DNA of 64,000 bases from an uncultured SAR86 cluster bacterium (GTDB lineage: Bacteria > Pseudomonadota > Gammaproteobacteria > Magnimaribacterales > Magnimaribacteraceae), in the NCBI GenBank assembly GCA_937773605.1, contig CALJVP010000014.1:1-64000 (forward strand), written 5' to 3'. The notes below the pieces were generated by a model. That model was not told the DNA's origin and ran no database searches. It saw nothing but the letters and a program-made list of their open reading frames with translations. Positions 1 to 8,984 of the stretch are shown one piece after another (positions within the stretch are counted from its first letter, which is position 1; every line of letters begins with the position of its first letter). The position numbers and the translations under genes were made by a program.

Positions 1-130
1 ACCTTGCAGCCTTTTTATTGTCGAAGTCCATCTCTATATCGACTGAGATTATTTGTTTTACTTCTCTCTCCCATTCAAAGATTCCAATGATTGCCTCAAC
101 TTTTAAATTTTTTATATAAACCTTATCCAT
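1..130 (-). CDS. folB: Dihydroneopterin aldolase FolB (partial, C-terminus cut off by window edge)
   Basis: FolB converts dihydroneopterin to 6-hydroxymethyldihydropterin plus glycolaldehyde in cytoplasmic folate synthesis. Only the first 43 residues are present. They begin MDKVYIKNLKVEAIIGIFEW, and a few residues later comes the typical strand-ending VDIEMDFDNKKAA. The pattern of a short beta strand, then IGI(F/Y)(E/D)WER, is diagnostic of FolB. The ATG is at 130-128, three bases after the tsaD stop, so the two are probably co-transcribed. In many gammaproteobacteria plsY lies between tsaD and folB; it is absent here. Identification is firm despite the truncation. Confidence 0.85.
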   Translation of the reverse strand, partial: MDKVYIKNLKVEAIIGIFEWEREVKQIISVDIEMDFDNKKAAR

Positions 131-133
131 TAA

Positions 134-1135
134 CTATAACTCCGATAAATTCCATTTTGGTCTAATTACTATATCGCTTGATATATTTTTCTTACTTAAT
201 CTGTAGTGCCCAGTGACTGCCACCATTGCTCCATTATCTGTGCACCTGTTGATGGGAGGAAAAAATATTCTATTACCTTTCAAGCCTTCGATTAACCTCT
301 TTCTAATGTATTTATTTGAAGCAACCCCTCCTCCTATAACCAGCTGGTCTAGACCGTTTTGTGCAATTGCCAGTCGAGATTTCAAAAATAAAGTATCTGC
401 TACAGCTTCTTGAAAGGAAGCTGCTAGATCAGCTTTAAAAGTATCCGATGGATTTTTTTCGCTTCTAAAAGCGTACAAAACTGCTGTTTTCAAACCACTA
501 AAACTAAAATCAAGGTGAGATTCTTTGGTCATTGGCCTGGGAAAGTTGAAGGCATTGGGATCTCCTCTGGTAGCCAGCTCTTCTATTTTTGGCCCTCCTG
601 GATAACCCAAATCTAATAACTTAGCTACTTTATCAAAGGCTTCTCCCACTGCGTCATCCCTACTTTGACCTAAAACTTTGTATTCACCAAAATCATCAGC
701 TCTGATAATTAAGCAATGTCCTCCTGAAATCAATAACGTAAGGAAAGGAAAAGATGGTGCAGGATCTTCTAATAAGTTGATCAATAAATGAGCTTCCATA
801 TGATGGACACCTATACAAGGAATTCCCCAGCCCAACCCCAATGCTTGTGCCAAGGCTGCACCTGTCAATAAAGGCCCTCTCAGCCCCGGGCCTGCCGTAT
901 AAGCAATACCATCAAGGGCATCAGCATTAATGCCGGATTCTTTTATTGTTTCAGAAAGCAAAGGGATCAATTTTTTGACGTGATCTCGAGAGGCTAGTTC
1001 GGGAACTACACCGCCGTAATCTGAATGTTTTGCGGCTTGACTAAAGAGCTTCTCAGATATTATCTGATTAGAGTTACCATCATAAATAGCTATGCCAGTT
1101 TCATCACAAGATGTTTCTATACCTAATACTTTCAT
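134..1135 (-). CDS. tsaD: tRNA N6-adenosine threonylcarbamoyltransferase TsaD
   Basis: TsaD (Kae1/Gcp family) transfers the threonylcarbamoyl group from TC-AMP to A37 of ANN-decoding tRNAs, in the cytoplasm, together with TsaB and TsaE. The 333-residue length is normal. The N-terminus MKVLGIETSCDETGIAIYD is the ASKHA-fold phosphate loop. HHMEAH at residues 111-116 supplies the metal ligands, and the ISGGH and IGGGVASN segments are the later nucleotide-binding motifs. The gene is divergent from rpsU, as in E. coli and Pseudomonas, and runs into folB with a 3-base gap. Confidence 0.97.
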   Translation of the reverse strand: MKVLGIETSCDETGIAIYDGNSNQIISEKLFSQAAKHSDYGGVVPELASRDHVKKLIPLLSETIKESGINADALDGIAYTAGPGLRGPLLTGAALAQALGLGWGIPCIGVHHMEAHLLINLLEDPAPSFPFLTLLISGGHCLIIRADDFGEYKVLGQSRDDAVGEAFDKVAKLLDLGYPGGPKIEELATRGDPNAFNFPRPMTKESHLDFSFSGLKTAVLYAFRSEKNPSDTFKADLAASFQEAVADTLFLKSRLAIAQNGLDQLVIGGGVASNKYIRKRLIEGLKGNRIFFPPINRCTDNGAMVAVTGHYRLSKKNISSDIVIRPKWNLSEL

Positions 1136-1187
1136 TTGATCAACTCAATAACTTACATTCTGCGGACAAATAAAAAAAAAGAAAGGC

Positions 1188-1216
1188 TTTCCAAAATAAA
1201 AAGGCTTCTATAGAAT
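1188..1216 (+). promoter_or_regulatory. Candidate sigma-70 promoter for rpsU
   Basis: TTTCCA at 1188-1193 (4 of 6 matches to TTGACA) lies 17 bases before TAGAAT at 1211-1216. A GCGC-type discriminator follows, as is common for ribosomal and tRNA genes under growth-rate control. The start codon of rpsU is 26 bases further on. This is motif matching by eye, not measured initiation. Confidence 0.45.
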
Positions 1217-1242
1217 TGCGCAACCCGAAGGGGTTAAAGTAT

Positions 1243-1458
1243 ATGCCATCAATAAAAATTAGACCTAACGAATCATTTGACATTGGACTTAGAAAGTTCA
1301 AACGTGCTGTAGAAAAGGCAGGAATTATTCCAGAAGTTAGAAAAAGAGAATTCTACGAAAAGCCCACTGCAGTTTTAAAAAGAAAAAAAGCTGCTGCGGT
1401 TAAGAGAGAACAGAAAAATCAAAGAACCAACAGATTGGGGCGTCCTCCTCGTTTCTAG
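1243..1458 (+). CDS. rpsU: Small ribosomal subunit protein bS21
   Basis: bS21 is a small basic protein of the 30S platform near the anti-Shine-Dalgarno end of 16S rRNA, where it assists initiation. The product is 71 residues, the standard length. It starts [20 protein letters not shown] and ends in a basic [11 protein letters not shown] tail. An in-frame TTG at 1216 would add nine unrelated residues. The ATG at 1243 is chosen because it matches the family start and has GAAGGGG about 10 bases upstream. yqeY follows after 18 bases. Confidence 0.97.
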   Translation: MPSIKIRPNESFDIGLRKFKRAVEKAGIIPEVRKREFYEKPTAVLKRKKAAAVKREQKNQRTNRLGRPPRF

Positions 1459-1476
1459 AGTAAATATTCTAAATCC

Positions 1477-1932
1477 ATGGCGGAAATAACACTCCTACCG
1501 CTAATTCAAGAGGCTGTTAAAACAGCCATGAGAAACCGTGATAAAGAAATTGTTACGACTCTTCGTATGGCTATTTCTGAATTAAAAAAAGAAGAGATAG
1601 ATAATAAAGTAACTCTTGATGATACTTTTGTAATTTCTATCCTCCAAAGGATGATTAAGCAAAGAAAAGATGCTGCATCTCAATTTCAAGAGGCTAACCG
1701 ACATGAATTAGCTGAAAAAGAGAGAAATGAAATTGCCATGTTGTCTGAATTTCTACCAGAACAACTGTCTAACGACGATCTTTTGCAAATTGTTAAAGCA
1801 GAAATTATCAGTTCTGAAGCAAGCTCTATGAAAGATATTGGAAAGGTCATGGGTAGTTTAAAACCTAAACTGCTTGGAAAAGCTGACATGTCAACGGTTA
1901 GCAGGCTTGTAAAAGAACAACTCTCCCAATAA
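1477..1932 (+). CDS. yqeY: GatB/YqeY domain-containing protein
   Basis: This 151-residue YqeY-family protein resembles the tail domain of the GatB subunit of tRNA-dependent amidotransferase. Its own role is unproven, though a tRNA-linked function is usually assumed. Visible family features are the N-terminal helical bundle with RTLRM-like TTLRMAISELKKEEID, the FLPEQLS segment near residue 90, and the C-terminal IGKVMGSLKPKLLGKADM. rpsU-yqeY is the head of the macromolecular-synthesis operon in Pseudomonas-like bacteria. Here dnaG and rpoD do not follow: the next gene is convergent, three bases away. Confidence 0.93.
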   Translation: MAEITLLPLIQEAVKTAMRNRDKEIVTTLRMAISELKKEEIDNKVTLDDTFVISILQRMIKQRKDAASQFQEANRHELAEKERNEIAMLSEFLPEQLSNDDLLQIVKAEIISSEASSMKDIGKVMGSLKPKLLGKADMSTVSRLVKEQLSQ

Positions 1933-1935
1933 CAA

Positions 1936-3150
1936 CTAGTCCAAATTAAGGTACCTGTCTCTTAAACGGGTCGATCTGGATTCGCTGGACATCAATCTCC
2001 CTGAGATATAAATCTGCTGGGCAAAAGCAGAGACTTCAAGAGGGTCTTTCTCCCAAATTATTAAATCTGCCTTGTACCCTTCTTTGATCATGCCAATTTT
2101 TTTTAAACCAAAAACTTCAGCAACGTTACTTGTTATTGCTCTAAGGGCTACGTCCCAAGGCAGCCCATAAGAAACAGCTATACCTGCGGCCTGTCGACTC
2201 AGATAACTGTTGTGCGTTTCATGGGAAGCTATGAGAATCTTAACCCCCGCCTTATTGAGTATGGCAGCATTATCTAATCTCGCGCCTAATTGATTAAAAG
2301 ATCCTGGAAGATTATTAATTGGTTCAAGAATAACTGGGGTATTTGTTTTGGCTAACTGTTTTGCTACCATCCAGGCTTCTGAACCTCCCCTTAGTATTAA
2401 TCTAATATTTTTTTCTATAGAAAAGTTAATTAAGAATAGGATGTCTGAGGCCCTGTCTGCTCTTACAACAAGGGGTATCTCTCTAGAAAGGACTCTTTTC
2501 AAAGCGATGATATCTCTACTGGAATAACTGGAAGAGGACGGCAGGCCTTTTTCATCATTCCAACCGTTTGCTTCTATGACTCTAGAAGCTACGTCCAAAC
2601 TGTCTTCAAGTAAAAGCATCTTAGCTGCCCTTGAGCCCTCTCCGGAACTTACACTACCGAACAAGGCGATGTCTCGACTAATTAAACTTCCTTCTAAGCT
2701 GCTTGATAAAGAAAAAGAAGAAGCCAAGCCGGAATACAATCCTGAGCTACTAGGTACGGAAAGAGCAGTTGTTATGCCGCCTCTAAGGTTATAAGGAATT
2801 AAAGTAGAGTGCGGATTAAAAGCTGAAACAATGCTCAGGCCTGAGGAATACACTGTTGACCTGTCATCCCTGGTCTCGGCTACAGCTTCGATCTCCACTA
2901 TTCCCAATTGAGAGTACGGAGCTATAAAACCAGGTGTTACTATTTTTCCGTTTAAGTCTTCTACTCGAGAAGCATCGACCTGCAAGTCTTTTCCAACCTT
3001 AATAATTTTTCCATCTTTGATATAAATATCAGTATTTTTTTGTACCCCCTCCGAATCCGCAGTGTGAACATTTCCACCTTTCAAGAGAAGCCCTTCTCCT
3101 TGAACAATAAGAGAGAAAACCAAAGAAAAAAAGAAGATTAGCGTTTTCAC
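1936..3150 (-). CDS. Secreted amidohydrolase-like protein lacking canonical metal ligands
   Basis: A 404-residue protein with a signal peptide (MKTLIFFFSLVFSLIVQGEG), so it is exported. The fold is that of the amidohydrolase superfamily (imidazolonepropionase-like): an N-terminal composite beta domain, PGFIAPY where active members have PGFID.H.H, a LRGGSEAW segment, ASHETHNS, and a C-terminal GMIKEGYKADLIIWEKDPL. The HxH pair is missing (APYSQ) and the usual HVHRADDI histidine is absent (LVVRADRASDI). It may therefore be catalytically inactive or work without the usual binuclear metal site. It overlaps the intact amidohydrolase upstream by 4 bases, so the two are translationally coupled and may act as partners. 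Confidence 0.8.
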   Translation of the reverse strand: MKTLIFFFSLVFSLIVQGEGLLLKGGNVHTADSEGVQKNTDIYIKDGKIIKVGKDLQVDASRVEDLNGKIVTPGFIAPYSQLGIVEIEAVAETRDDRSTVYSSGLSIVSAFNPHSTLIPYNLRGGITTALSVPSSSGLYSGLASSFSLSSSLEGSLISRDIALFGSVSSGEGSRAAKMLLLEDSLDVASRVIEANGWNDEKGLPSSSSYSSRDIIALKRVLSREIPLVVRADRASDILFLINFSIEKNIRLILRGGSEAWMVAKQLAKTNTPVILEPINNLPGSFNQLGARLDNAAILNKAGVKILIASHETHNSYLSRQAAGIAVSYGLPWDVALRAITSNVAEVFGLKKIGMIKEGYKADLIIWEKDPLEVSAFAQQIYISGRLMSSESRSTRLRDRYLNLD

Positions 3151-4502
3151 AATCTATCGCTCCCTGGTTTTAAGAGTCCTAACTCAAAGTCAGTTGGTTT
3201 AGGAGTTGAGGGGTCTTTATGATCATAGTGAATCAAACCATCGATAAAAACTTTTTCTGTTTTAGCGTAAACACTAAAAGGATCTTGGTCCCAAATAACC
3301 ACATCAGCCATCTTCCCAGGCTCTAAGGTTCCAACTTCATCTAAAATACCTAAAGCTTTTGCAGGGTTTTTTGTTATCCATTGGATCGCTCTGGATCTTG
3401 GAATATCAAAACCTGCCCTAACTCCTGCTGATCTTGCTTTTTCTGCTTCTTGATTTAGTCGCTGTATGCCTATCGGAGAATCAGAATGGACTATTGCACA
3501 TCCAGTTGCGTTATTCGCTTGATCAACAATAGCTACGTTTTCCCAGACCATGTCAAAAGCCTCGTGTTTGAAACCCCACCAATCTGCCCACATTGCAGCA
3601 CATACATTATTTTTGGCCAGCAGGTCAGCAACCTTGTAAGCTTCTACTGCATGGTGAAAAGTGGTTACCTTGTAATTAAATTCTTCAGCTATATCGAGCA
3701 TAACTGCCATTTCTTCACCTCTATAACAGTGGTTCTGTATCAATATCTCTCCATCCAGCACTCCAGCTAGAGTTTCTAGTTTTAGATCTCTAGTAACTCC
3801 GCGTTGTTCTTTGTATTTTTCTGCTTGAATCCAAGCTTTTCTATACCCTGCCACATTACCCATTCTTGTAGATGGCTCCCTGTTAGAATTTCCATAAACT
3901 CTTTTTGGGTTTTCACCACAAGCCATCTTCAATGTATAAGGAGCATTTGGAAATTTCATTCCTTGCATTGTTCTTGACCAAACATTCTTAAGTGTCACTC
4001 CTCTGCCTCCAAAAAGATTGGCCGAACCAGGTAGAACATGAAATGTTGTTATGCCTCCTTTGAGGGCCAAAGGCATTTGAGTGTCTTGGGTCCAAACAGA
4101 ATGTTCTGCCCACACATGCGGTGTGACAGGATCAGTAGCTTCATTACCGTCTGAGTTTGATCTTAGGCTTGGCGAGGAATAAACACCCATATGAGAATGG
4201 ATATCTATAATTCCAGGAGTTAACCACTTTCCTGTTGCGTCAATTAACCTCATGTCTGCAGGATAATTTAACTCCGTACCGACGGATTTTATTTTGTTAT
4301 TGGATATCCATACATCGGCCGAAGGGTAATCTTCTCCTGTTCCTGTGAGAACCCTAGCACCTATTATTACAAAATCGCCACTGTCACTGGGGTTGTAAGT
4401 AGATTGATAACTGTTTGCTGGGTCTGTGTTGAAAGGATCTTCATGGCTGCAAGAAGAGATTAAGAAAGCAAGAAAGATAACAAGATATTTCCACATATTC
4501 AC
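3147..4502 (-). CDS. Lipoprotein amidohydrolase (imidazolonepropionase-like)
   Basis: A 451-residue amidohydrolase with a lipoprotein signal (hydrophobic stretch then LISSCSHED, lipidated Cys at about residue 18), so it is probably anchored facing the periplasm. Metal-binding motifs are intact: PGIIDIHSHMG (HxH near residue 102), IQNHCYRG, TTFHHAVEA and the Asp-bearing IVHSDSP. The C-terminal EPGKMADVVIWDQDPF is the standard return of the beta domain. Such enzymes hydrolyse amide or cyclic amide bonds, often in dipeptides or hydantoin-like compounds; the substrate here cannot be read from sequence. It is the first gene of a two-gene operon with the degenerate paralogue. Confidence 0.88.
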   Translation of the reverse strand: MNMWKYLVIFLAFLISSCSHEDPFNTDPANSYQSTYNPSDSGDFVIIGARVLTGTGEDYPSADVWISNNKIKSVGTELNYPADMRLIDATGKWLTPGIIDIHSHMGVYSSPSLRSNSDGNEATDPVTPHVWAEHSVWTQDTQMPLALKGGITTFHVLPGSANLFGGRGVTLKNVWSRTMQGMKFPNAPYTLKMACGENPKRVYGNSNREPSTRMGNVAGYRKAWIQAEKYKEQRGVTRDLKLETLAGVLDGEILIQNHCYRGEEMAVMLDIAEEFNYKVTTFHHAVEAYKVADLLAKNNVCAAMWADWWGFKHEAFDMVWENVAIVDQANNATGCAIVHSDSPIGIQRLNQEAEKARSAGVRAGFDIPRSRAIQWITKNPAKALGILDEVGTLEPGKMADVVIWDQDPFSVYAKTEKVFIDGLIHYDHKDPSTPKPTDFELGLLKPGSDRL

Positions 4503-4533
4503 TAGCTTACGGAGAAACTAGTTATTCTTCAAG

Positions 4534-5121
4534 TCAAGTTTCAGCAGCTGTAAAAGCAGCCATCGTGGCTTGATCTATCTCTATATTTACTTGATCTTTA
4601 TCTCCGATAAGAGATAAATTTGTAGAAGCAAGAGTTTCTGGTATCAGAAACACAGAGAAACCATCTTGAGATACTTTAGCTACTGTTAAGCTGGCACCGT
4701 TAACCGCCACATAGCCCTTAAGAAGAATATATTTTCTCCACTCAGCAGGGCATTTCATGGCCAGTTCTGTTTCTCCTTCTTGTTTTTTTAATATTGCCTC
4801 GGCACCACAAGAAACATGACCAGAAAGAATATGACCGCCAACTTCATCTCCATATTTTAGAGATCTTTCAAGGTTGACTTTATCAGCCAATTCTAAGTAT
4901 TCTAAATTTGTTACTCTGATGGTCTCTTTTATTACATCAAAAGAAATAGAATTTTGGTCAAATTCAGTAACAGTTAAACAACAACCATTAACCGCGATGC
5001 TTGCTCCTATAAGCAATCCATCAGAAAACCCTTCATTTACAGCAACTTCCAAGGTAAAACCCGATTCATTTTTTAGTAACGCATTTACGCTGCCGAGCTC
5101 TTGGACAATTCCAGTAAACAT
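4534..5121 (-). CDS. ribE: Riboflavin synthase (alpha subunit)
   Basis: The enzyme dismutates two 6,7-dimethyl-8-ribityllumazine molecules to riboflavin and a pyrimidine. It is 195 residues with the typical internal duplication of two lumazine-binding barrels. The first begins MFTGIVQELGSV and contains GCCLTV; the second contains GHILSGHVSCGA and GYVAVNGASLTV. Its ATG shares one base with the stop codon of pyrE (TAATG), so the two are translationally coupled. The rest of the riboflavin genes are not in the window. Confidence 0.96.
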   Translation of the reverse strand: MFTGIVQELGSVNALLKNESGFTLEVAVNEGFSDGLLIGASIAVNGCCLTVTEFDQNSISFDVIKETIRVTNLEYLELADKVNLERSLKYGDEVGGHILSGHVSCGAEAILKKQEGETELAMKCPAEWRKYILLKGYVAVNGASLTVAKVSQDGFSVFLIPETLASTNLSLIGDKDQVNIEIDQATMAAFTAAET

Positions 5122-5756
5122 TATTCAGAGTAATAGTTTTTTATAAGATTTGCTTGTTCCTGAAGATTGCCGTCTTTCTCTAAGAAACTCGTAAGTTTTG
5201 AAATAGAAGCTATTGATTGAATGGGTATATCTAATTCAGCTTGCAATCTTTCCTTCGCAGTTTCTCCATCTTCATTTTTTTCTTCTCTATCAAGCGCTAC
5301 TACAGCTGCTACAACTCTACCTCCGGAATTATTAACTAAATTTATTGAATTCCTTAAAGCAGTACCTGCAGTTAAAACATCATCAACAATTAACACTCTT
5401 TTATCTCGAACAGAACCAATAAGAATTCCTCCTTCTCCATGATCTTTTTCTTCCTTTCTGTCAAAACAGACTGGGTACGCTTTAGAATTTTTTGCGCTGA
5501 GTTGCGTAGCGAGACTTGATGCAATCGGTATGCCTTTATAAGCTGGACCAAAAATTACATCGTAAGGTTCTTGAAGCTGCTCCACTTCGTCCAAATACAT
5601 CAAAGAAAGATCGTAAAGAAAGCCGCCTTCTAACAGTGAAGCTATATTAAAAAAATAAGGACTTTTCTTACCCGACTTCAATGTAAAATCACCAAACAGT
5701 AACGCTTGCTCTTTAATTGCTAGAGAAAAAAACTTATTTTGTGTTTTATTTATCAA
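5121..5756 (-). CDS. pyrE: Orotate phosphoribosyltransferase
   Basis: PyrE joins orotate to PRPP to make orotidine 5'-phosphate in pyrimidine synthesis. The 211-residue protein has GDFTLKSGKKSPYFFN near the N-terminus (the orotate/PRPP hood), FGPAYKGIPIA, and the PRPP-binding loop VLIVDDVLTAGTALRNS at about residue 121. The gene is divergent from gmk across a 74-base AT-rich spacer that must hold both promoters. It is the first gene of a pyrE-ribE unit. Confidence 0.96.
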   Translation of the reverse strand: MINKTQNKFFSLAIKEQALLFGDFTLKSGKKSPYFFNIASLLEGGFLYDLSLMYLDEVEQLQEPYDVIFGPAYKGIPIASSLATQLSAKNSKAYPVCFDRKEEKDHGEGGILIGSVRDKRVLIVDDVLTAGTALRNSINLVNNSGGRVVAAVVALDREEKNEDGETAKERLQAELDIPIQSIASISKLTSFLEKDGNLQEQANLIKNYYSE

Positions 5757-5830
5757 TTTGATTATAAAAATACCTATTTGATAATCTATTTTAATTGCAT
5801 TTGACCTACAATAAACTTCTTTTATTTAAT

Positions 5831-6448
5831 ATGAGCAAACTTTTTGTAATTTCAGCACCCTCCGGGGCAGGAAAAACCACTTTGATCGAGTCATTGCTTG
5901 AGCATTCGTCAAAAAGAAATCTTAGGCTTGGAATCTCTTGTACCACAAGGTCAAAAAGAAAAAATGAAACTAATGGGGAATCCTATTTTTTTAAAACAAA
6001 AGAAGAATTCCAAGAAATGTCTGAGAAAGAAGAGCTTCTAGAATCTGCAGAAGTTTTTGGTAATTTTTATGGAACACCAAGGAAATGGGTAGAAGAACAG
6101 CTCAACAAAGATATCGACATCATCCTGGAGTTGGATTGGCAAGGAGAAAAACAGATTAAAGAAAACTACCCTGATGCCGTTTCAATATTTATTTTACCTC
6201 CTTCACTTGAGGACTTGAGAGAAAGGTTAAATAAAAGAAATCAAGATTCAGAGGACGATATAAAGAAGAGACTTGCCCAAGCCAAGATAGAAATAATCAA
6301 CGGGTGTTCTTTTGATAAAATCATCATTAATGATGATTTTGAAGCAGCCGTTAAAGATTTAATCTTTATTATTGATCTTGATAAGGAAATTCTTAAAGAA
6401 AGACAAGAGCTTGTAAAGAACTCTTTAAACCAATTGCTGGATCAATAG
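5831..6448 (+). CDS. gmk: Guanylate kinase
   Basis: Gmk phosphorylates GMP to GDP using ATP. The product is 205 residues with the P-loop [16 protein letters not shown] at residues 7-22, followed by the GMP-binding [15 protein letters not shown] and a YFFKTKEEF segment. A TTG at 5795 in frame would add 12 residues; the ATG at 5831 gives [12 protein letters not shown], the family start. It heads a run gmk-rpoZ-spoT-ridA-recG, close to the E. coli order except that ridA occupies the slot of trmH. Confidence 0.97.
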   Translation: MSKLFVISAPSGAGKTTLIESLLEHSSKRNLRLGISCTTRSKRKNETNGESYFFKTKEEFQEMSEKEELLESAEVFGNFYGTPRKWVEEQLNKDIDIILELDWQGEKQIKENYPDAVSIFILPPSLEDLRERLNKRNQDSEDDIKKRLAQAKIEIINGCSFDKIIINDDFEAAVKDLIFIIDLDKEILKERQELVKNSLNQLLDQ

Positions 6449-6466
6449 AGCCCTATCGAGTAGAAT
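6438..6466 (+). promoter_or_regulatory. Possible internal promoter for rpoZ-spoT
   Basis: TAGAAT at 6461-6466 is followed directly by a GC-rich discriminator (GCGCTCCCC), with TGGATC (3 of 6 matches to TTGACA) 17 bases upstream inside the end of gmk. The combination resembles the rpsU promoter in this window. This is a weak motif call only. Confidence 0.3.
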
Positions 6467-6495
6467 GCGCTCCCCTTAATCAACGATATAGAGAT

Positions 6496-6768
6496 ATGGC
6501 AAGAATTACAGTAGAAGATGCTCTAGAAAAAGTATCTACTAGATATGAACTAATTATCCTAGCTGCTAAAAGAGCTAGACAACTCGCAACCGGTGGAAGA
6601 AGAGCCACTTTGGAGTGGGAAGATGATAAACCTACTGTTATGGCTTTAAGAGAAATTGAAGCTGGAACGGTCACTGTTGAAAACGTCAATGACCTAAAAG
6701 TTGATATTGCAGACCTAGAACAAGAATTTTCTGAAGAATTATCAGCTGAAGACTTCCCTAAAAGATAA
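6496..6768 (+). CDS. rpoZ: RNA polymerase omega subunit
   Basis: Omega helps fold and assemble the beta' subunit of RNA polymerase and in proteobacteria forms part of a ppGpp site. The 90-residue product begins [20 protein letters not shown] and contains the conserved AAKRARQL and [13 protein letters not shown] segments. The C-terminal tail is acidic. Position between gmk and spoT is the standard one and links the subunit to the alarmone-making enzyme next door. Confidence 0.97.
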   Translation: MARITVEDALEKVSTRYELIILAAKRARQLATGGRRATLEWEDDKPTVMALREIEAGTVTVENVNDLKVDIADLEQEFSEELSAEDFPKR

Positions 6769-6835
6769 TTTCCTTCCCTTTTATTAGCCAATAGGCTCAA
6801 AAATAGAGATACTTCATTTATATTTTTGAATAACT

Positions 6836-8980
6836 ATGGACTCGATAAACGCATTATCAAAAAAACTTTCTGATTACTTGGGACCAAAAGAGGTTGAACA
6901 AGTACAAAGGGCTTATGAATTAGCCTGCGAAGCTCACTCAGGTCAATTTCGTTCAAGCGGCGATCCGTACGTTAGCCACCCAATTGCAGTAGCTAGTATT
7001 TTAGGTTCATTTAGGATGGATGAAGACAGCCTTTCCGCTGCAATGCTGCACGATGTTATAGAAGACTCCGGTATCCCAAAAAGTCTTATCGAAAAAAAAT
7101 TTAATAGAGATGTTGCAAACCTCGTTGATGGAGTCAGTAAGCTCGATCAACTGAAAATTTCTACTCAAACTGAAGCTCAAGCCGAGAATTTCCAAAAAAT
7201 GGTTCTTGCCATGGCTAAAGATATTAGGGTCATTGTCGTTAAGCTTGCCGACAGACTTCACAACATGCGAACCCTATTCTATTTAGATAGAGAAAAACAA
7301 TTAAGGATAGCCAAAGAAACATTAGAGATTTATTCTCCAATTGCACATCGCATAGGAATGAATAATGTCTACAGAGAGCTTGAAGATTTAGCTTTTCAGA
7401 TAATCTACCCAACCAGACATGAACGCCTAACTGCCGCAATAAAAAAGAATAGAGGCAGTCAAAAGAAAGTTATTAAGAAAATGCAAAAAGATCTAGAAAA
7501 AAGACTTCATCAAGATGGATTGCCCGCTTTGATTCAAGGCAGGGAAAAACATATTTACAGCATTTATCGCAAGATGAAGGAAAGGAAAAGATCTTTTGCT
7601 GAGATAATGGATGTTTTTGCTTTAAAGATTATCGTAGACACTCCTGAGAATTGTTATAAGGCACTTGGTTTAGTCCATAGCATTTACAAACCTGTGGATG
7701 GAAGATTTAAAGATTACATAGCACTGCCTAAATCAAATGGCTACCAATCTATACACACAGGAGTTGTTGGAATTGAAGGCCTTTCCGTAGAGATTCAAAT
7801 AAAAACCCAAGAAATGGATGATATGGCAGAAAATGGTATTGCGTCTCATTGGCTTTATAAATCAGGTAATAAATCAGATACAAGCCCTCAAATAAAAGCC
7901 AGAAGGTGGGTTGCAAACCTTTTAGAAATGAGCGAAAGCTATGATTCTTCTAAAGAATTCATAGAATCAGTAAAGACTGATATATTTCCAGATGAAATCT
8001 ACGTTTTTACTCCTCAAGGAAAAATAATAGAAATGTCTGCAGGTTCTACAGTTATTGATTTTGCTTATGCCGTGCACACAGATATTGGTCACCATTGCAG
8101 AGCTTGCAGAATTAATAGAAAACTTGCTCCTTTAAGCGTCCCTTTAGAGAGCGGACAAACCATAGAAATATTGAGAGACCCGTTGCCTCAGACTTCACCG
8201 GCATGGCTGAACTTCGCTGTTACGCCTAGAGCAAGAAATAGTATCAGACACTACCTTAGTAACTTAAAGACGTCGGAAGCAAAGAAATTTGGTAAAAAAC
8301 TATTGGATCAATCTCTTAAATCAATGGATATAAGGTTAAGAGATTTAGACAAGGGTGATTTAAGAAGTGCTCTTGATGGTCTCGGGGTAAGGAGTTTAAA
8401 TAAACTATTAGAAGAAATTGGATTGGGAAAAAGAGTGGGTAATATTGTAGCAATACAAATTTCAAACTCCTTAAATCAAAAAGGAAATAAGAAATCTAAG
8501 GCCATTGTTCCTCTGGAGATTACTGGCTCAGAAGGTCTAATAGTCAACTATGCACCCTGCTGTAAACCTATCCCTGGTGACTCTGTTATAGGCCATCTTA
8601 CCGCCGAAAGAGGTCTTGTTGTCCACCAAGAACGGTGTAAGAATATATTAGCTGTCAGAGAGGATCCTACGCAATGCTTTCCTCTTAATTGGCATGAAGA
8701 ATTAAGTAGAACTTTCTCAGTGGAGATAAAGATTGTTGCTAATGACGAGCCTGGACTTCTGGCCAACATAGCATCATCTATTGCTGAAACAGATACTAAT
8801 ATCTCTTCTATAAAAACTCACGAACCTGAAACTGGTGTTTATGAATTTAACATTGATCTTCAGGTCTCCGACAGACTGAACTTATCTAAAGTTATTAGGA
8901 GACTAAAAACACACAAAGCGATAATATCCGTAAATAGGATACATGATCAAGAAATGCGAAAAGCAAAAATCCTGCATTAG
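6836..8980 (+). CDS. spoT: Bifunctional (p)ppGpp synthetase/hydrolase SpoT
   Basis: A RelA/SpoT homologue of 714 residues that makes and degrades the alarmone (p)ppGpp. The N-terminal HD hydrolase is intact (HDVIED at residues 72-77). The synthetase domain follows, with REKHIYSIYRKMKER and the RFKDYIALPKSNGYQSIHT segment. A TGS domain (VFTPQGKIIEMSAGSTVIDFAYAVH), a Cys-containing zinc-finger-like region (APCCKPIPGD) and a C-terminal ACT domain complete it. All parts needed for both activities are visible, so it is probably the main or only long RSH; no relA is in this window. Confidence 0.96.
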   Translation: MDSINALSKKLSDYLGPKEVEQVQRAYELACEAHSGQFRSSGDPYVSHPIAVASILGSFRMDEDSLSAAMLHDVIEDSGIPKSLIEKKFNRDVANLVDGVSKLDQLKISTQTEAQAENFQKMVLAMAKDIRVIVVKLADRLHNMRTLFYLDREKQLRIAKETLEIYSPIAHRIGMNNVYRELEDLAFQIIYPTRHERLTAAIKKNRGSQKKVIKKMQKDLEKRLHQDGLPALIQGREKHIYSIYRKMKERKRSFAEIMDVFALKIIVDTPENCYKALGLVHSIYKPVDGRFKDYIALPKSNGYQSIHTGVVGIEGLSVEIQIKTQEMDDMAENGIASHWLYKSGNKSDTSPQIKARRWVANLLEMSESYDSSKEFIESVKTDIFPDEIYVFTPQGKIIEMSAGSTVIDFAYAVHTDIGHHCRACRINRKLAPLSVPLESGQTIEILRDPLPQTSPAWLNFAVTPRARNSIRHYLSNLKTSEAKKFGKKLLDQSLKSMDIRLRDLDKGDLRSALDGLGVRSLNKLLEEIGLGKRVGNIVAIQISNSLNQKGNKKSKAIVPLEITGSEGLIVNYAPCCKPIPGDSVIGHLTAERGLVVHQERCKNILAVREDPTQCFPLNWHEELSRTFSVEIKIVANDEPGLLANIASSIAETDTNISSIKTHEPETGVYEFNIDLQVSDRLNLSKVIRRLKTHKAIISVNRIHDQEMRKAKILH

Positions 8981-8984
8981 TATT

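Noticed and set aside
3486-3770. Open frame on the + strand inside the amidohydrolase gene
   Set aside because: It lies entirely opposite conserved amidohydrolase sequence with no ribosome site or recognisable domain.
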